DNA of 64,000 nt from an uncultured Clostridia bacterium (lineage in GTDB: Bacteria > Bacillota > Clostridia > Oscillospirales > Acutalibacteraceae): the NCBI GenBank assembly GCA_944384705.1, contig CALWUI010000020.1:90475-154474 (forward strand), read 5' to 3'. Positions 63,863-64,000 of the stretch are shown here, piece after piece (the stretch's first letter is position 1; every line of letters starts with the position of its first letter). Under the pieces are notes generated by a model. It made no database searches, was not told the origin of the DNA, and worked only from the letters and a program-made list of their open reading frames with translations. Made by a program: the position numbers and the translations under genes.

Positions 63863-64000
63863 ATGAAAGAAGAAAAATCAGTATTTGAGACACTATTTGA
63901 AATTAATGTGAATGACCACGTTGAAAAGAAAAATGGCTTATCTTATCTATCTTGGGCATATGCGTGGGCAGAGGCAAAGAAAAGGTTCCCAGAAGCAAAC
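63863..64000 (+). CDS. Phage single-strand annealing protein (DUF1071/Sak-type), partial
   Basis: The first 46 codons are present and the gene runs off the window. VFETLFEINVNDHVEKKNGL and SYLSWAYAWAEAKKRFPEA match the start of DUF1071/Sak-type recombination proteins of phages. It supports the phage nature of the element. Confidence 0.8.
   Translation, partial: MKEEKSVFETLFEINVNDHVEKKNGLSYLSWAYAWAEAKKRFPEAN

Larger units (their letters stand above)
61869..64000. mobile_element. Left end of a prophage or skin-like element (partial)
   Basis: From the cotJC junction the window holds a large serine recombinase, then divergent small genes and a phage single-strand annealing protein start. The element continues past the window end, so its size and other phage genes are unknown. 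Confidence 0.75.

Overview
The window comes from a low-GC, endospore-forming member of the Clostridia. Spore genes (gpr, spoIIP, spoIID, a cotJC remnant), clostridial gene orders (ctsR-mcsA-mcsB-clpC; polA-ptp-rimI-tsaD), a GTP-type PEP carboxykinase and an arginine deiminase operon all fit. A relative of the Oscillospiraceae/Ruminococcaceae is my best guess, but the sequence does not fix the genus. Most of the window is compact chromosomal housekeeping.

Layout: 0-4.6 kb holds the CtsR-controlled protein quality-control operon. 4.7-8.0 kb holds secA and rpsT on the minus strand. 8.2-16 kb holds gpr, spoIIP, a serine/asparagine-rich surface protein, trmB, a lipoprotein and a two-component system. 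16-21.7 kb holds prmC, two TrkA-type potassium regulators, spoIID and gap. 21.7-29.1 kb holds bioY-birA, prfA, sua5, a lytic transglycosylase, an M18 peptidase and a phosphohexomutase. 29.3-36.2 kb holds an unknown exported protein, an orphan MazF, degV, dusB and polA. 36.2-46.1 kb holds a phosphatase, rimI, tsaD, pckG, cdaR-cdaA, a cysteine desulfurase/DUF3343 pair, ispF-ispD and a sugar-phosphate transferase. 46.3-54.0 kb holds a membrane-anchored AAA+ protein, arcABC with a transporter, and an amino-acid dehydrogenase. 54.2-61.1 kb holds a divergent fatty-acid/polyketide-type locus. 61.4-64 kb holds the 3' part of cotJC followed by the end of a prophage.

Most unusual: (1) Two intergenic elements, at 37172-37287 (116 nt) and 43949-44065 (117 nt), fold on paper into the same four-way cloverleaf: a closing stem, a long arm with a big AT-rich loop, a 12-14 bp arm with a 3-nt loop, and a short arm. 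They share almost no sequence. (2) Three terminator hairpins share an invariant 18-nt core while their outer four base pairs differ and stay complementary. (3) cotJC is cut after its first codons by a prophage whose serine recombinase gene lies at the junction, the arrangement of skin-type elements excised during sporulation. (4) The 54-61 kb locus pairs a ketosynthase with a cysteine-less ketosynthase-like partner plus AT, KR, DH, ACP and carboxylase subunits, with no enoyl reductase or FabH in view, behind overlapping divergent promoters. (5) Several genes in the 10-18 kb part carry a strong Shine-Dalgarno 35-45 nt from the start codon with a hairpin between them.

All gene calls rest on reading the translated sequence for recognisable family motifs. 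No database search was run. RNA/DNA structures were paired by hand.
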